Assembly: GCF_900105595.1 (NCBI RefSeq)
Contig: NZ_LT629784.1
Coordinates: forward strand, 3,431,001 to 3,495,000
Reading direction: 5' to 3'
DNA length: 64,000 nucleotides
Source: Stappia sp. ES.058
Lineage (GTDB): Bacteria; Pseudomonadota; Alphaproteobacteria; Rhizobiales; Stappiaceae
How positions within the stretch are numbered: position 1 is the first letter of the stretch; each line of letters begins with the position of its first letter. The position numbers and the translations under genes were made by a program. Positions 25,410 to 34,378 of this stretch are shown here, in pieces. The notes under the pieces are model-generated. The model saw only the letters and a list, made by a program, of their open reading frames with translations, was not told where the DNA came from and made no database searches.

Positions 25410-25793
25410 ATGAAGACCATCACACCACAAGACATCGCCCCGCCATTCGCCCGCTACAGCCATGCCGTGGAAATCCCGCCCGGTGCGCGCACGCTGGTGT
25501 GCTCCGGCCAGCTCGGGATCTCGCCGGAAATGGAGGTTCCGGACGGGGCGCAAGCCCAGACGGCGCTGTGTTTCGAAAACATCGGCGCTATCCTGCGCGA
25601 GGCCGGGATGGACTACGCCGACATCGTGCGCATCAATGCCTTCGTGACTGATCGCGCGCATCTGGCCGGCTATATGGCCGCCCGCGACCGCTTCACCGGC
25701 ACACCGCCGCCGGCCTCCACCTTGATGATCGTCTCGGGTTTCGCCCGGCCCGAATTCGTCGTCGAGATCGAGGTGATCGCGGCCCGCGTCTGA
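25410..25793 (+). CDS. RidA/YjgF/RutC family deaminase
   Basis: A 127-residue protein of the Rid family, which hydrolyse reactive enamine or imine intermediates to the oxo compound and ammonia; RutC serves this role in uracil breakdown. Visible are the strands CSGQLGISPE and the NAFVTDRAHLAGYM block (about 77-90), and a C-terminal EFVVEIEVIAARV strand. The exact arginine of active RidA (R105 region) aligns with ARPEFVVE. It is the first plus-strand gene of the divergent cluster and precedes 8-oxoguanine deaminase by 188 bases. Confidence 0.82.
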   Translation: MKTITPQDIAPPFARYSHAVEIPPGARTLVCSGQLGISPEMEVPDGAQAQTALCFENIGAILREAGMDYADIVRINAFVTDRAHLAGYMAARDRFTGTPPPASTLMIVSGFARPEFVVEIEVIAARV

Positions 25794-25981
25794 CTGGGGT
25801 TGCGGACCACCCGGCGATGCGCTCCCTCGCGAAGCCGTTGCCGGGGTCCGTTAGGCGATGCTAATTTGACGGTGGCGGCATGGCGACGTGCCGCAAGGCT
25901 CCACTCCCTGTCTGGAACTCGGGCGGTCACCGGGATCGCTAGCCAAGCCTGCAGGTCGACAAGACGACAGGACGAACCGGC

Positions 25982-27325
25982 ATGCGCAAATGGATCAAGA
26001 CACCGCTCGCAATCCTCGCGGACAACGCGGACGGCGGCGTCGTCGTCGACGGCGGAAAAATCGTGGAATGCGTGGCCGCGGGCGCGGAACCGGACGCCCC
26101 CGTCGACGCCACCTTCGACGCGTCCTCTCACGTGGTGATCCCGGGTCTGATCAACACGCATCACCATTTCTTCCAGACGCTGACGCGCGCGCATCCAAGC
26201 GCGATCAACAAGGAGCTGTTTCCCTGGCTCCAGTCGCTCTACCCGATCTGGGCGAAGAACGTGACGCCGGAGACCTTCCGGATGGGAACGCGACTTGCGC
26301 TTACCGAACTGATGATGTCGGGCTGCACCGCCGCCTCCGATCACCACTATCTCTTCCCCGACGGGCTGGAGAACGCCATCGACATCCAGGTCGAAGAGGC
26401 AACCCGGCTCGGCATCCGCATGACGGTGACGCGCGGCTCGATGAACCTCAGCCAGAAGGACGGCGGCCTGCCGCCCGACAGCGTCGTGCAGGACGAGGAC
26501 ACCATCCTCGCCGACTGCGAGCGCGTGCTGTCGCGCTATCACGACACCCGCGAGGGCGCGCGCATCCAGGTGGCGCTTGCGCCCTGCGCGCCCTTCACCG
26601 TGACCAAGCGGCTGATGCGCGAGAGCGTGGCGCTCGCCGAACGGTTCGACTGCCGGCTGCACACCCATCTCGGCGAGACCATCGACGAGGACGACTATTG
26701 CCTGCACCACTTCCAGTGCCGGCCGGTCGACTATCTGGAGGACTGCGGCTGGCTCAACGACCGCGTCTGGCTCGCCCACGGCATCCACTTCAACGACGAC
26801 GAGATCAGGCGGCTGGGCCATGCCTGCGTCGGCGTGTGCCACTGCCCGACCTCCAACATGGTGCTCGCCTCCGGTCAATGCCGCACCAGGGAGCTGGAGG
26901 CCGCCGGCTGCCCGGTCGGGCTCGGCGTCGACGGATCGGCTTCCAACGACAATTCCAACCTGATGGAAGGCCTGCGCCACGCGCTGATGATCAACCGGCT
27001 GACCTATGATGCGGCGAGCGTGACCCACCACGACACCTACCGCTGGGCGACCGAAGGTTCCGCCCGCTGCCTCGGACGCGACGATCTCGGCTCCCTCACG
27101 GTTGGAAAGCAGGCGGATCTTGCAATGTATACGCTGGACGAACTGCGCTTTTCCGGCTCCGGCGACCCGCTGGCCGCCCTCATCCTGTGCGGCGCCCACA
27201 GCGCGGACCGGGTGATGGTCGGCGGCGAATGGACGGTCGTCGACGGCGATCCCGTCAACATCGACGTCGAGAAGCTGCGCGCCGAACATGGCGCCGCCGC
27301 GAAGCGTTTTCTGGAAGCGCTTTAA
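25982..27325 (+). CDS. 8-oxoguanine deaminase
   Basis: A 447-residue zinc amidohydrolase that converts 8-oxoguanine to urate and ammonia, also related to atrazine chlorohydrolases. Metal motifs are NTHHHFFQTLTRA (58-70), HTHLGETIDED (near 230), LAHGIHF (near 262) and GVDGSASNDNSN (near 318, metal aspartate). The GVDGSASND block and the N-terminal HHHFFQTLTR block are characteristic of this subfamily. It lies downstream of ridA and divergent from the cytosine-deaminase-like operon, which together suggest nucleobase salvage or breakdown. Confidence 0.85.
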   Translation: MRKWIKTPLAILADNADGGVVVDGGKIVECVAAGAEPDAPVDATFDASSHVVIPGLINTHHHFFQTLTRAHPSAINKELFPWLQSLYPIWAKNVTPETFRMGTRLALTELMMSGCTAASDHHYLFPDGLENAIDIQVEEATRLGIRMTVTRGSMNLSQKDGGLPPDSVVQDEDTILADCERVLSRYHDTREGARIQVALAPCAPFTVTKRLMRESVALAERFDCRLHTHLGETIDEDDYCLHHFQCRPVDYLEDCGWLNDRVWLAHGIHFNDDEIRRLGHACVGVCHCPTSNMVLASGQCRTRELEAAGCPVGLGVDGSASNDNSNLMEGLRHALMINRLTYDAASVTHHDTYRWATEGSARCLGRDDLGSLTVGKQADLAMYTLDELRFSGSGDPLAALILCGAHSADRVMVGGEWTVVDGDPVNIDVEKLRAEHGAAAKRFLEAL

Positions 27326-27333
27326 GGCGCGGC

Positions 27334-28203
27334 CTAAGCGATCCGCCCGCTGTCGGATGAAGTGCCGAAGACAGCAGATGCAACGACAGCTGCCGCACCG
27401 CGATAGGCCGTTGTAGCGGCTGCGGCGCGCGGGTCTGTTTTCTCGCCGGAAGCGCTCGACGGATCGACGGCGCCGATTGGCGCATTGTCTGCGCCGGCCG
27501 GGTCATCGGCATCGCCGGCCTGTTCTTCCGCGCGCTTCTTTTGCAGTTCCGCCTGGGCCTCGCTGCGCTGCTGGCTTGCCTGCGCCGCCACCTGGCGGTC
27601 CTGCGGCGAGGGCTCCGCCGGCGCAAGGGCTGCACGAATGACGATCTCCATCTTTCGGATCGTCTGCTCCGGCTCGCGCTCCGCCGAGGCGTCGATCGGC
27701 ACTTCGCCCGAAACCGCGTAGCGCTTGCCGTCGGGCCCGCGGGCATATTCGTAGCTTGGCGAGCCGGCATAGGGCCCGCCGACGCTGGCATGCGCCTGCT
27801 CGTGCTGCTTGACCTCGGCGTCGCGCTTCTTGAGATCGCGGACCTGGCCTTCCTCTTCCTGAGAAAGCTCATCGCCCTCGGCAGCGCCAGGCCCCTTGGT
27901 CTCTTCGTCTTCAAAGGCCGGCTGTGCCGCAAGCGCGGACGTCTGCGGCGCCGCCGGATCGCGTTCGTCCCTTCGGGCCCGGGCGCTGGCGTCGCCGGCC
28001 TGCAAGGCGGCGACCGCGTCGGCGCGCAAGGTCGTGACCGCCGTGACGTCCGCGCCCCCTTCGCCACCAACCGCCGAAGACGGCGCGCGCGGTTTTACCG
28101 CCGCCTCCGCGCCGGAAGCCGCGCCAGATGACGGCTCGACACGCGCGGCGCGGGTCGCGGCGAGCGCGACCGTGGAGCCTTGGGAATGCAGACCTGCGAA
28201 CAT
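27334..28203 (-). CDS. SprA-related putative metalloprotease
   Basis: A 289-residue protein of the SprA-related (putative metalloprotease CJM1_0395) family. The centre holds HEQAH (134-138), a HExxH zinc motif, followed by [27 protein letters not shown] split over about 142-168, the family hallmark. Both flanks are low-complexity, rich in Ala, Glu, Gln and Ser and likely disordered. There is no signal peptide. In other bacteria members are often near flagellar or surface genes, but no such gene is near here. Proteolytic activity is not established for the family as far as I know. Confidence 0.75.
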   Translation of the reverse strand: MFAGLHSQGSTVALAATRAARVEPSSGAASGAEAAVKPRAPSSAVGGEGGADVTAVTTLRADAVAALQAGDASARARRDERDPAAPQTSALAAQPAFEDEETKGPGAAEGDELSQEEEGQVRDLKKRDAEVKQHEQAHASVGGPYAGSPSYEYARGPDGKRYAVSGEVPIDASAEREPEQTIRKMEIVIRAALAPAEPSPQDRQVAAQASQQRSEAQAELQKKRAEEQAGDADDPAGADNAPIGAVDPSSASGEKTDPRAAAATTAYRGAAAVVASAVFGTSSDSGRIA

Positions 28204-28381
28204 GCTTCAATCTTCCGCAGCGGCAGGTAAACGAGCGGTTAAATCGTGCCGCGCACGCCTTTCAGTTTTTTGTGAAGGCGCTCCACGGCCGGCGATGACG
28301 CTGCCGCCCCCGCGCGTTATGGTTGGCACACATCACGCGGACCATTCGCATCCGCACCGCGTCCAATCGCACGAGGCACAT

Positions 28382-29191
28382 ATGTCCGACCTTCCCCGCC
28401 GCTTCTGGCATGAGATGACCGCATCTGATTTCGCGGAAAACGACACCGCATCGTGGATCGCGGTCCTGCCGGTCGCCGCCATAGAACAGCACGGCCCGCA
28501 TTTGCCGGTCTTCACCGACACCTGCATCGCGGAAGGCCAGATCTCGCGCGTTCTGGAACTGCTTCCCTCCGATGTGCCGGCAACCTTCCTGCCCGTGCAA
28601 GCGGTCGGCAAGTCGAACGAACACATCTCCTCGCCGGGCACGCTGACCCAGTCCTGGGAGACCGTGACGAGGGCGTGGGAGGAGATCGGCGAAAGCGTGC
28701 ACCGCGCCGGCATCAAAAAGCTCGTGCTCGTCACCTCGCACGGCGGCAACGTGCCGATCATCGACATCGTCGCCCGCGAATTGCGGGTGAAATACGACAT
28801 GCTGGTCACAGCGACCGGCTGGGCGCGTTTCGGCCAGCCGCATGGCCTCTTTCCGCAAGAGGAATTCGCCTATGGCATCCACGGCGGCGATATCGAAACC
28901 TCGATCATGCTCCATCTGCGCCCCGACCTCGTGAAGATGGACAAGACCGCGGACTTCCGCTCCACCCAGCTCGAATTCATCGAGGAATTCAAGCACCTGC
29001 GTGGCCACGGCCCGGCACAATTCGGCTGGAAGGCGCAGGATCTCAACCCGGCCGGCGCAGTCGGAAATGCGGCAGCCGCCACCAGAGCCAAGGGCGAGGC
29101 CTCGCTCGACCATGCCGCGCGCGGCTTCGTCGATCTCCTGAAGGACATCCACGCCTTCGACATGACCCGGCTGTGGACGCCGAAGGCGTGA
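28382..29191 (+). CDS. Creatininase family protein
   Basis: A 269-residue metal-dependent amidohydrolase related to creatininase and MftE. Visible are AAIEQHGPHLPVFTDT (about 36-51, metal glutamate and histidine), LVTSHGGNVPI (about 118-128) and the catalytic GIHGGDIETS (about 161-170). Creatininase opens a cyclic amide; other members act on formamidopyrimidines. Given the 8-oxoguanine deaminase upstream, a heterocyclic amide is a sensible but unproven substrate. An AGG site lies just before the ATG at 28382. The opposite-strand SprA-like gene separates it from that cluster. Confidence 0.8.
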   Translation: MSDLPRRFWHEMTASDFAENDTASWIAVLPVAAIEQHGPHLPVFTDTCIAEGQISRVLELLPSDVPATFLPVQAVGKSNEHISSPGTLTQSWETVTRAWEEIGESVHRAGIKKLVLVTSHGGNVPIIDIVARELRVKYDMLVTATGWARFGQPHGLFPQEEFAYGIHGGDIETSIMLHLRPDLVKMDKTADFRSTQLEFIEEFKHLRGHGPAQFGWKAQDLNPAGAVGNAAAATRAKGEASLDHAARGFVDLLKDIHAFDMTRLWTPKA

Positions 29192-29195
29192 GCGC

Positions 29196-29543
29196 TCAGC
29201 TCAGCATGCGCCAGTCGGCGGGATCGAAACCGATCAGCCACTGACGATCCGCCTGCAGGATCGGGCGCTTGATCGCCGCCGGATGCTGTTCAAGCACCGC
29301 GATGGCCGACGCCGCATCGGTGACGCGCTCGCGCGTTGCCTCGTCGAGCTTGCGCCAGGTGGTGCCGCGCGTGTTGACCAGCGCCTGCCAGTCGAATGCC
29401 TCGACGAAGCGGGTCAGCAACGCGGCATCCACGCCGTTCTTGCGGTAGTCGTGAAAGACATGGGCAATGCCATTTTCGTCGAGAAAGCGACGCGCGCTCT
29501 TCACCTTGTCGCAATTCGCTATACCGTAGAGCGTGACAGTCAT
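29196..29543 (-). CDS. ArsC/Spx-family reductase-like protein
   Basis: A 115-residue protein of the ArsC/Spx/YffB group with a thioredoxin-like fold. The start MTVTLYGIANCDKVKSARRFLDE has one conserved cysteine (about C10) followed by the basic stretch; the family block NTRGTTWRKLDE and KRPIL follow. YffB-like members do not have proven arsenate reductase activity and may use glutathione. The ATG at 29543 is chosen because the fold starts there; upstream in-frame residues are not family-like. Its 5' end is divergent from the cyclase gene. Confidence 0.8.
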   Translation of the reverse strand: MTVTLYGIANCDKVKSARRFLDENGIAHVFHDYRKNGVDAALLTRFVEAFDWQALVNTRGTTWRKLDEATRERVTDAASAIAVLEQHPAAIKRPILQADRQWLIGFDPADWRMLS

Positions 29544-29658
29544 TGCAGGGTCCCGGGATCTTGACGTCGACATCAGGCGTGGCCGCGACGCCCGGCAAGA
29601 GGGGCGGAGGGGAACGGCGAACGCCGTGCGATGGGACACCAGACGAGGGCAATTGGCA

Positions 29659-31362
29659 ATGGCAGCAAGAAATATCCGCAAGGCCGACAGCGGCGCCGGA
29701 CTGCGCCAGAACCTCAGGCTGGCGAGCGGGCTGGTGCTGCTCACCTTCGCCTTCACCCATTTCCTCAATCACATGCTGGGCATCTGGTCGCTCGAAGCGA
29801 TGGAGGCCGGACGCCTTGTCTTTCTCGCCGTATGGCGCAGTGCGCCGGGCGAAGCGGTGTTGCTGGCGAGCCTTCTCACCCATGTCTCGCTGACGCTCTG
29901 GAAGACCGGGCGGCGGCGGACGCTGCGCCTGTCCGTCTGGCAATGGGCGCAGCTCCTGCTCGGCCTCGGCATTCCCTTCCTCTTGATCCCCCATGCCATT
30001 GGCACGGGCGGGCTCGCCGAGCGCTTCGGCTATGAAGATACCTACAAGAACGTTCTCAGCATCCTGTGGCCCGGCCTGGTGCTGAACCAGACCGTCCTGA
30101 TGCTGCTGGTGTGGACGCACGGCATGATCGGCCTGCACTTCTGGCTCAGGGTGAAGCCGGGCTACAAGCGCTGGTTCCCGATGCTGCTGTCGGTCGCCCT
30201 TGTGGTGCCGGTGCTTGCCTCCTGGGGCTGGATCGCTACGGCGCGTCGTTTGAAGCTGACGGAAAACGTCCCGTTTCCCCTGACCGGTGAGATGATCGCC
30301 TGGTCCGACCCGCTGATCATGTGGCTGAAATGGGGGTTCTACGGCCTCGTCGGCCTCGCGTTGGCCATCGTAGCGTTGCGGATGATGCGTCGGCGGTTCG
30401 TTCAGACCATCGAGATCACCTATCCCGGCGACCGCAAGGTCCGCTCCCCCGCCGGACCGACGCTTCTGGAGATCAGCCGGATGAACGGCATTCCCCATGC
30501 CGACGTCTGCGGCGGCCGCGCCCGCTGCTCGACATGCCGCACGCGCATTCTCGACGGCGCCGACACTCTGCCGCCACCCGCCGCAAACGAGCAGAAGGTG
30601 CTCGCGCGCATCGGCGCGCAGGATGACATCCGCCTGGCCTGCCAGATCCGGCCGCAATCAGCCCTGAAGGTCCAGCCGCTCGTGCCGGCGCGCGGCGCGA
30701 CAAAGGCGTCCGGGCTTGCCGGCGACGCCTATCAGTGGGGGGTGGAACAGCCGGCCGCGATCCTCTTCGTCGACTTGCGCAATTTCACCGGCCTTTCGGA
30801 ACATCGCCTGTCCTATGATGTCGTATTCCTGCTCAACCGCTACCTCGGCGAAACGGCCCATGCGATCGAGGCCTGTGGAGGATATGTGGACAAGTTCATC
30901 GGCGACGGTGTGATGGCGATCTTCGGCATGACCGACGGTCTCCAGGCAGGGTGCCGCAACGCGCTTGCCGCCACCAATGCGATCGCCGAACGCATGGAAC
31001 ACCTCAACGCCGAACTCGCCGGCCAGCTCGACGCGCCCTTGCGGGTGGGCATGGGACTGCACGCCGGGCCGGTGATTCTCGGACGGATCGGTGCGCTGGA
31101 CACCAATGGCGCGAATGCGCGCATCACCGCGCTTGGCGATGTCGTGAACACCGCGAGCCGGCTTGAATCGAGTTCCAAGGAACTCGGCCATGCGCTTGTC
31201 GTCTCCACCACGGTTCTCACATCCGCCGGCTACAGCTGCGACGCGACCCGGGAGCGGGAAATCCCGATTCGCGGTAGAAAGGACCCCTTGCGCGTCTATG
31301 CGCTCGACCCGCCCTCTCCGCTTGCAGACATGTTTGCACCCGCCGCGAAGCCTTCTTCATGA
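29659..31362 (+). CDS. cyaC: CyaC-type redox adenylate cyclase (membrane, 2Fe-2S, class III)
   Basis: A 567-residue three-part protein. Residues 20-245 hold about six membrane helices with histidines at 34, 38, 75, 112, 154 and 160, matching a diheme-b anchor like that of succinate dehydrogenase. Residues 250-340 are a ferredoxin domain with C284, C290, C293 and C328 for a [2Fe-2S] cluster. Residues 365-550 are a class III cyclase: metal aspartates near D372 and D416, K412 for adenine, and the ALGDVVNTASRLE block with the transition-state Asn and Arg. This is the plan described for Sinorhizobium meliloti CyaC, a quinone-responsive adenylate cyclase. The ATG at 29659 precedes the first helix; the longer start adds 42 unlike residues. 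Confidence 0.85.
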   Translation: MAARNIRKADSGAGLRQNLRLASGLVLLTFAFTHFLNHMLGIWSLEAMEAGRLVFLAVWRSAPGEAVLLASLLTHVSLTLWKTGRRRTLRLSVWQWAQLLLGLGIPFLLIPHAIGTGGLAERFGYEDTYKNVLSILWPGLVLNQTVLMLLVWTHGMIGLHFWLRVKPGYKRWFPMLLSVALVVPVLASWGWIATARRLKLTENVPFPLTGEMIAWSDPLIMWLKWGFYGLVGLALAIVALRMMRRRFVQTIEITYPGDRKVRSPAGPTLLEISRMNGIPHADVCGGRARCSTCRTRILDGADTLPPPAANEQKVLARIGAQDDIRLACQIRPQSALKVQPLVPARGATKASGLAGDAYQWGVEQPAAILFVDLRNFTGLSEHRLSYDVVFLLNRYLGETAHAIEACGGYVDKFIGDGVMAIFGMTDGLQAGCRNALAATNAIAERMEHLNAELAGQLDAPLRVGMGLHAGPVILGRIGALDTNGANARITALGDVVNTASRLESSSKELGHALVVSTTVLTSAGYSCDATREREIPIRGRKDPLRVYALDPPSPLADMFAPAAKPSS

Positions 31363-31376
31363 CACGGAACAGACCC

Positions 31377-32540
31377 ATGCCAGAGATCCTTACCGCCCGC
31401 GACATGCTGGCCCGCCTCGTAGGCTTTCCCACCGTTTCCAGCGTCAGCAATCTCGATCTCGTCGCCTTCGTCGAGGACTATCTCGCCGGTCACGGTGTGG
31501 TGGCGACCCGGGTTTACGACGAAACCGGCACGAAGGCCGCGCTTCACGCCTGCATCGGACCGCAGGTCGACGGCGGCGTGGTCCTGTCCGCCCACACCGA
31601 CGTGGTGCCGGTCGAGGGACAGGAGTGGACGCGCGATCCCTTCACGCTCCACGAGGAAGCCGGCAGGCTTTACGGGCGCGGCACCTGCGACATGAAAGGC
31701 TTCGCGGCCCTCATGCTCGCCGGTGTTCCGGAGATGGTGAAGGCCGACCTGAAACGGCCGATCCACCTGGCGCTCTCCTACGACGAAGAGGTCGGCTGTC
31801 TCGGCGCACCGCCGATGATCGAGGACATGTTGTCCGACGGCCCCCGGCCCGACTGTGTAATCGTCGGCGAACCCAGCATGATGAAGGTGATCACCGGCCA
31901 CAAGGGCACGAGCCTCCTCAAGATCACGGTGCGCGGCCATTCGGTGCATTCCAGCCAGTGGGACCGGGGCGTGTCGGCGGTCGCCAATGCGGCGCGGATC
32001 GTGACCTGGCTCGACGACCGCACCCGCGAAAACCGCGACACCGCAGATCGCGACCTGCCCTTCGATCCGCCCTTCACCACCTTGCATTGCGGCATCATCG
32101 AAGGGGGAACGGCCGCGAACATCGTCTCCAAGCACTGCGAATTCGTGACGGATATCCGCAGCCTGCCCGACGAGACCATAGACATGTGGCAGGACCGGCT
32201 GGAAAGTTTCGTCGCGCGGCAGATCCTGCCGGAGATGAAACGGGTGACCCCCGAGGCCGGCGTCACCATCGAGCGCCTGGCACACGTTCCGGCCCTGCGC
32301 CCGGAGGAAAATGGCGCGGCGGAAACGCTGGCGCGGCGCCTGACCGGCGACAACGGCGAGCACATGGTCGTCTATGGAACCGAGGCCGGACAGTTTCAGG
32401 CACGCGGGCTTTCCGCGATTGTTTGCGGTCCGGGTTCCATCGACCAAGCACACCAGCCGGATGAATTCATCGACCTCACCCAGTTGCAGGCCGGCAATGC
32501 TTTCATGTCGCGGCTGGTCGACACATTGAGCGATGGATAA
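31377..32540 (+). CDS. argE: Acetylornithine deacetylase-type M20 hydrolase
   Basis: A 387-residue M20 metallohydrolase. It has the metal motif SAHTDVVPV (about 74-82), GRGTCDMKGF (about 102-111), the EE pair in YDEEVG (about 137-142) and the dimerisation block GHKGTSLLKITVRGHSVHSS split over about 176-196. The C-terminal CGPGSIDQAHQPDEFI is the ArgE hallmark (near 352-367). ArgE removes the acetyl group from N-acetylornithine in arginine synthesis. It follows the cyclase by only 14 bases, and a start at 31359 is also possible. The dipeptide-type binding protein gene is downstream. Confidence 0.83.
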   Translation: MPEILTARDMLARLVGFPTVSSVSNLDLVAFVEDYLAGHGVVATRVYDETGTKAALHACIGPQVDGGVVLSAHTDVVPVEGQEWTRDPFTLHEEAGRLYGRGTCDMKGFAALMLAGVPEMVKADLKRPIHLALSYDEEVGCLGAPPMIEDMLSDGPRPDCVIVGEPSMMKVITGHKGTSLLKITVRGHSVHSSQWDRGVSAVANAARIVTWLDDRTRENRDTADRDLPFDPPFTTLHCGIIEGGTAANIVSKHCEFVTDIRSLPDETIDMWQDRLESFVARQILPEMKRVTPEAGVTIERLAHVPALRPEENGAAETLARRLTGDNGEHMVVYGTEAGQFQARGLSAIVCGPGSIDQAHQPDEFIDLTQLQAGNAFMSRLVDTLSDG

Positions 32541-32550
32541 TCCAGAGGGT

Positions 32551-32571
32551 GCTGGACGGACACCCGTCAGC
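32551..32571 (+). terminator. Weak stem-loop after argE
   Basis: A GACGG-acac-CCGTC stem, lengthened by GCT/AGC across one bulged base, lies 11 bases after the argE stop. It has no T run. The rest of the 175 bases before the binding-protein gene holds no clear signal beyond a GAGGGG ribosome site. Confidence 0.3.
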
Positions 32572-32715
32572 TTGCTTAGATGCAGCTTCCAGAGACAGCG
32601 ATTGCTGGCTTGAATTGTATCCTGCCCGGATCCACGCATCGGTAAAAGCACCTATAAGCGGAACCGGATGCGACGGTCGGGATTGCCGAAACGCAAAAGA
32701 CGCCAAGAGGGGACT

Positions 32716-34299
32716 ATGCGATATTTCAAACCACTGGCCACGGCCGCGCTTGTCGCGTCGCTGATGGGAACCGCCGCTTCGGCGGAAACCCTTCGCTACG
32801 CATTTCAGGGAACGCTGAACCAGCTCGATCCCTACACGCTGAACGAGACCTTCACGCTCGGCTCGCACGGCAATGTCTATGAGGGTCTGACGCGGCGCGG
32901 CCCGGATCTCGCGATCGAGCCGGCTCTTGCCGAACGCTGGGAGGTAGTTGAGCCGACCCGCTGGCGCTTCCACCTGCGTCAGGGCGTGAAATTCCAAAAC
33001 GGCAACGATTTCACCGCCGACGACGTGGTCTTCTCCGCCGACCGCGTGCGCTCCGAAGGCTCCGACCTGAAGACGCGAATCAATGCCGACGTGAAGGTGG
33101 TCAAGGTCGACGACCATACGGTCGACTTCATCCTGCCCGCCCCCAATCCCATCCTGCACTACGAATGGGACACCTGGTACATCATGGACAAGGAGTGGAC
33201 GGAGGCGAACGAGGCCGTCGCCGTGACCTCCGCCTCCGACACCACGCCGAACCACGCGGCTCTCAACGCCAATGGCACCGGACCCTACAAGGTCGCGAGC
33301 CACGAACCGGGCGTGAAGACGATCTACGAGCGCAACGAAAACTGGTGGGACACGCCGGACGGCAACATCGATACGGTCGAGTTTACCCCGATCGGCTCGG
33401 ATGCAACGCGGATCGCGGCCCTGCTCAGCGGCGAGCTGGACATGGTCTATCCGGTGCCCGTGCAAGACATCAAGCGCGTCAACGACAACGAGGGAACGCG
33501 CGCGCTGACCGGTCCGGAACTGCGCACCATCTTCCTCGGCATGGACCAGAAGCGTGACGAACTGCTCTATTCCAACGTCAAGGGCAAGAACCCGTTCAAG
33601 GACGTGCGCGTGCGCAAGGCTTTCTACCAGGCCATCAACATGGACGCGATCCGCGACAAGGTGATGCGCGGTCTGTCCACGCCCTCGGCGCTGCTGATCT
33701 CGCCGTTCCTCTATTCGCGCTCCGACGAATTCGAGCGCTACCCCTACGATCCGGAGGCCGCCAAGGCGCTGTTGGCGGAAGCGGGCTATCCGGACGGCTT
33801 CACGGTCAGCATGGACTGCCCGAACGACCGCTATGTCAACGACGAGGCGATCTGCCAGACGATTGCCGCCTTCATGGCGCGCATCGGGGTCACGATCGAG
33901 CTCAACGCGCAGCCGAAGGCGCAATATTTCGCCAAGGTTCTGGCCTCCAACGGCTATGACACGTCGTTTTACCTGCTCGGCTGGACCCCGGGATCGTTCG
34001 ACAGCTGGAACGTGCTGCACAACATCACCGGCTGCCGCGACGACAAGGGCGCCGGTGGTCCGTTCAACCTCGGCGGCTACTGCAGCCCCAAGGTCGACGA
34101 GATCGCCGCCAAGGTGCTTGAGGAAAACGACCCGGCGAAGCGCGACGAGCTGATCGCGCAGGCCTTCACCATCCTGCACGACGAGGTCTCGCACATCCCG
34201 CTCCACCAGCAAGGTCTCGCCTGGGGCGTATCCTCGGACATCGAGCTGAAGCAGCGGGCGGACAACCAGTTCCACTTCCGCTGGGTGACCAAGAAGTAA
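32716..34299 (+). CDS. ABC substrate-binding protein, Dpp/Opp family
   Basis: A 527-residue periplasmic SBP_bac_5 protein. The signal peptide covers 1-23 (ASA-ET cleavage). Blocks typical of the family are LRQGVKFQNGNDFTADDVVF (about 94-113), NGTGPYKV (about 194-201) and the C-terminal LHDEVSHIPLHQQ. Relatives bind di- or oligopeptides, but also opines, nickel complexes or sugars, so the ligand is open. The ATG at 32716 follows a GAGGGG ribosome site. It is the first gene of a complete importer with two permeases and two ATPases downstream. Confidence 0.88.
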   Translation: MRYFKPLATAALVASLMGTAASAETLRYAFQGTLNQLDPYTLNETFTLGSHGNVYEGLTRRGPDLAIEPALAERWEVVEPTRWRFHLRQGVKFQNGNDFTADDVVFSADRVRSEGSDLKTRINADVKVVKVDDHTVDFILPAPNPILHYEWDTWYIMDKEWTEANEAVAVTSASDTTPNHAALNANGTGPYKVASHEPGVKTIYERNENWWDTPDGNIDTVEFTPIGSDATRIAALLSGELDMVYPVPVQDIKRVNDNEGTRALTGPELRTIFLGMDQKRDELLYSNVKGKNPFKDVRVRKAFYQAINMDAIRDKVMRGLSTPSALLISPFLYSRSDEFERYPYDPEAAKALLAEAGYPDGFTVSMDCPNDRYVNDEAICQTIAAFMARIGVTIELNAQPKAQYFAKVLASNGYDTSFYLLGWTPGSFDSWNVLHNITGCRDDKGAGGPFNLGGYCSPKVDEIAAKVLEENDPAKRDELIAQAFTILHDEVSHIPLHQQGLAWGVSSDIELKQRADNQFHFRWVTKK

Positions 34300-34321
34300 G
34301 CGGACATCCTTCACCGCAATC

Positions 34322-34346
34322 GGCCCGGCGGGATTTCCGCCGGGCC
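34322..34346 (+). terminator. GC-rich stem-loop after binding-protein gene
   Basis: A perfect 10-bp stem (GGCCCGGCGG / CCGCCGGGCC, loop gattt) lies 22 bases after the stop and 32 before the permease gene. There is no real T run, so it is more likely an RNA-stabilising or partial-stop element that lifts binding-protein over permease levels, as known in many ABC operons. Confidence 0.55.
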
Positions 34347-34378
34347 CTTCGATTTCGCTCTCGCATCATCGAGGCATC

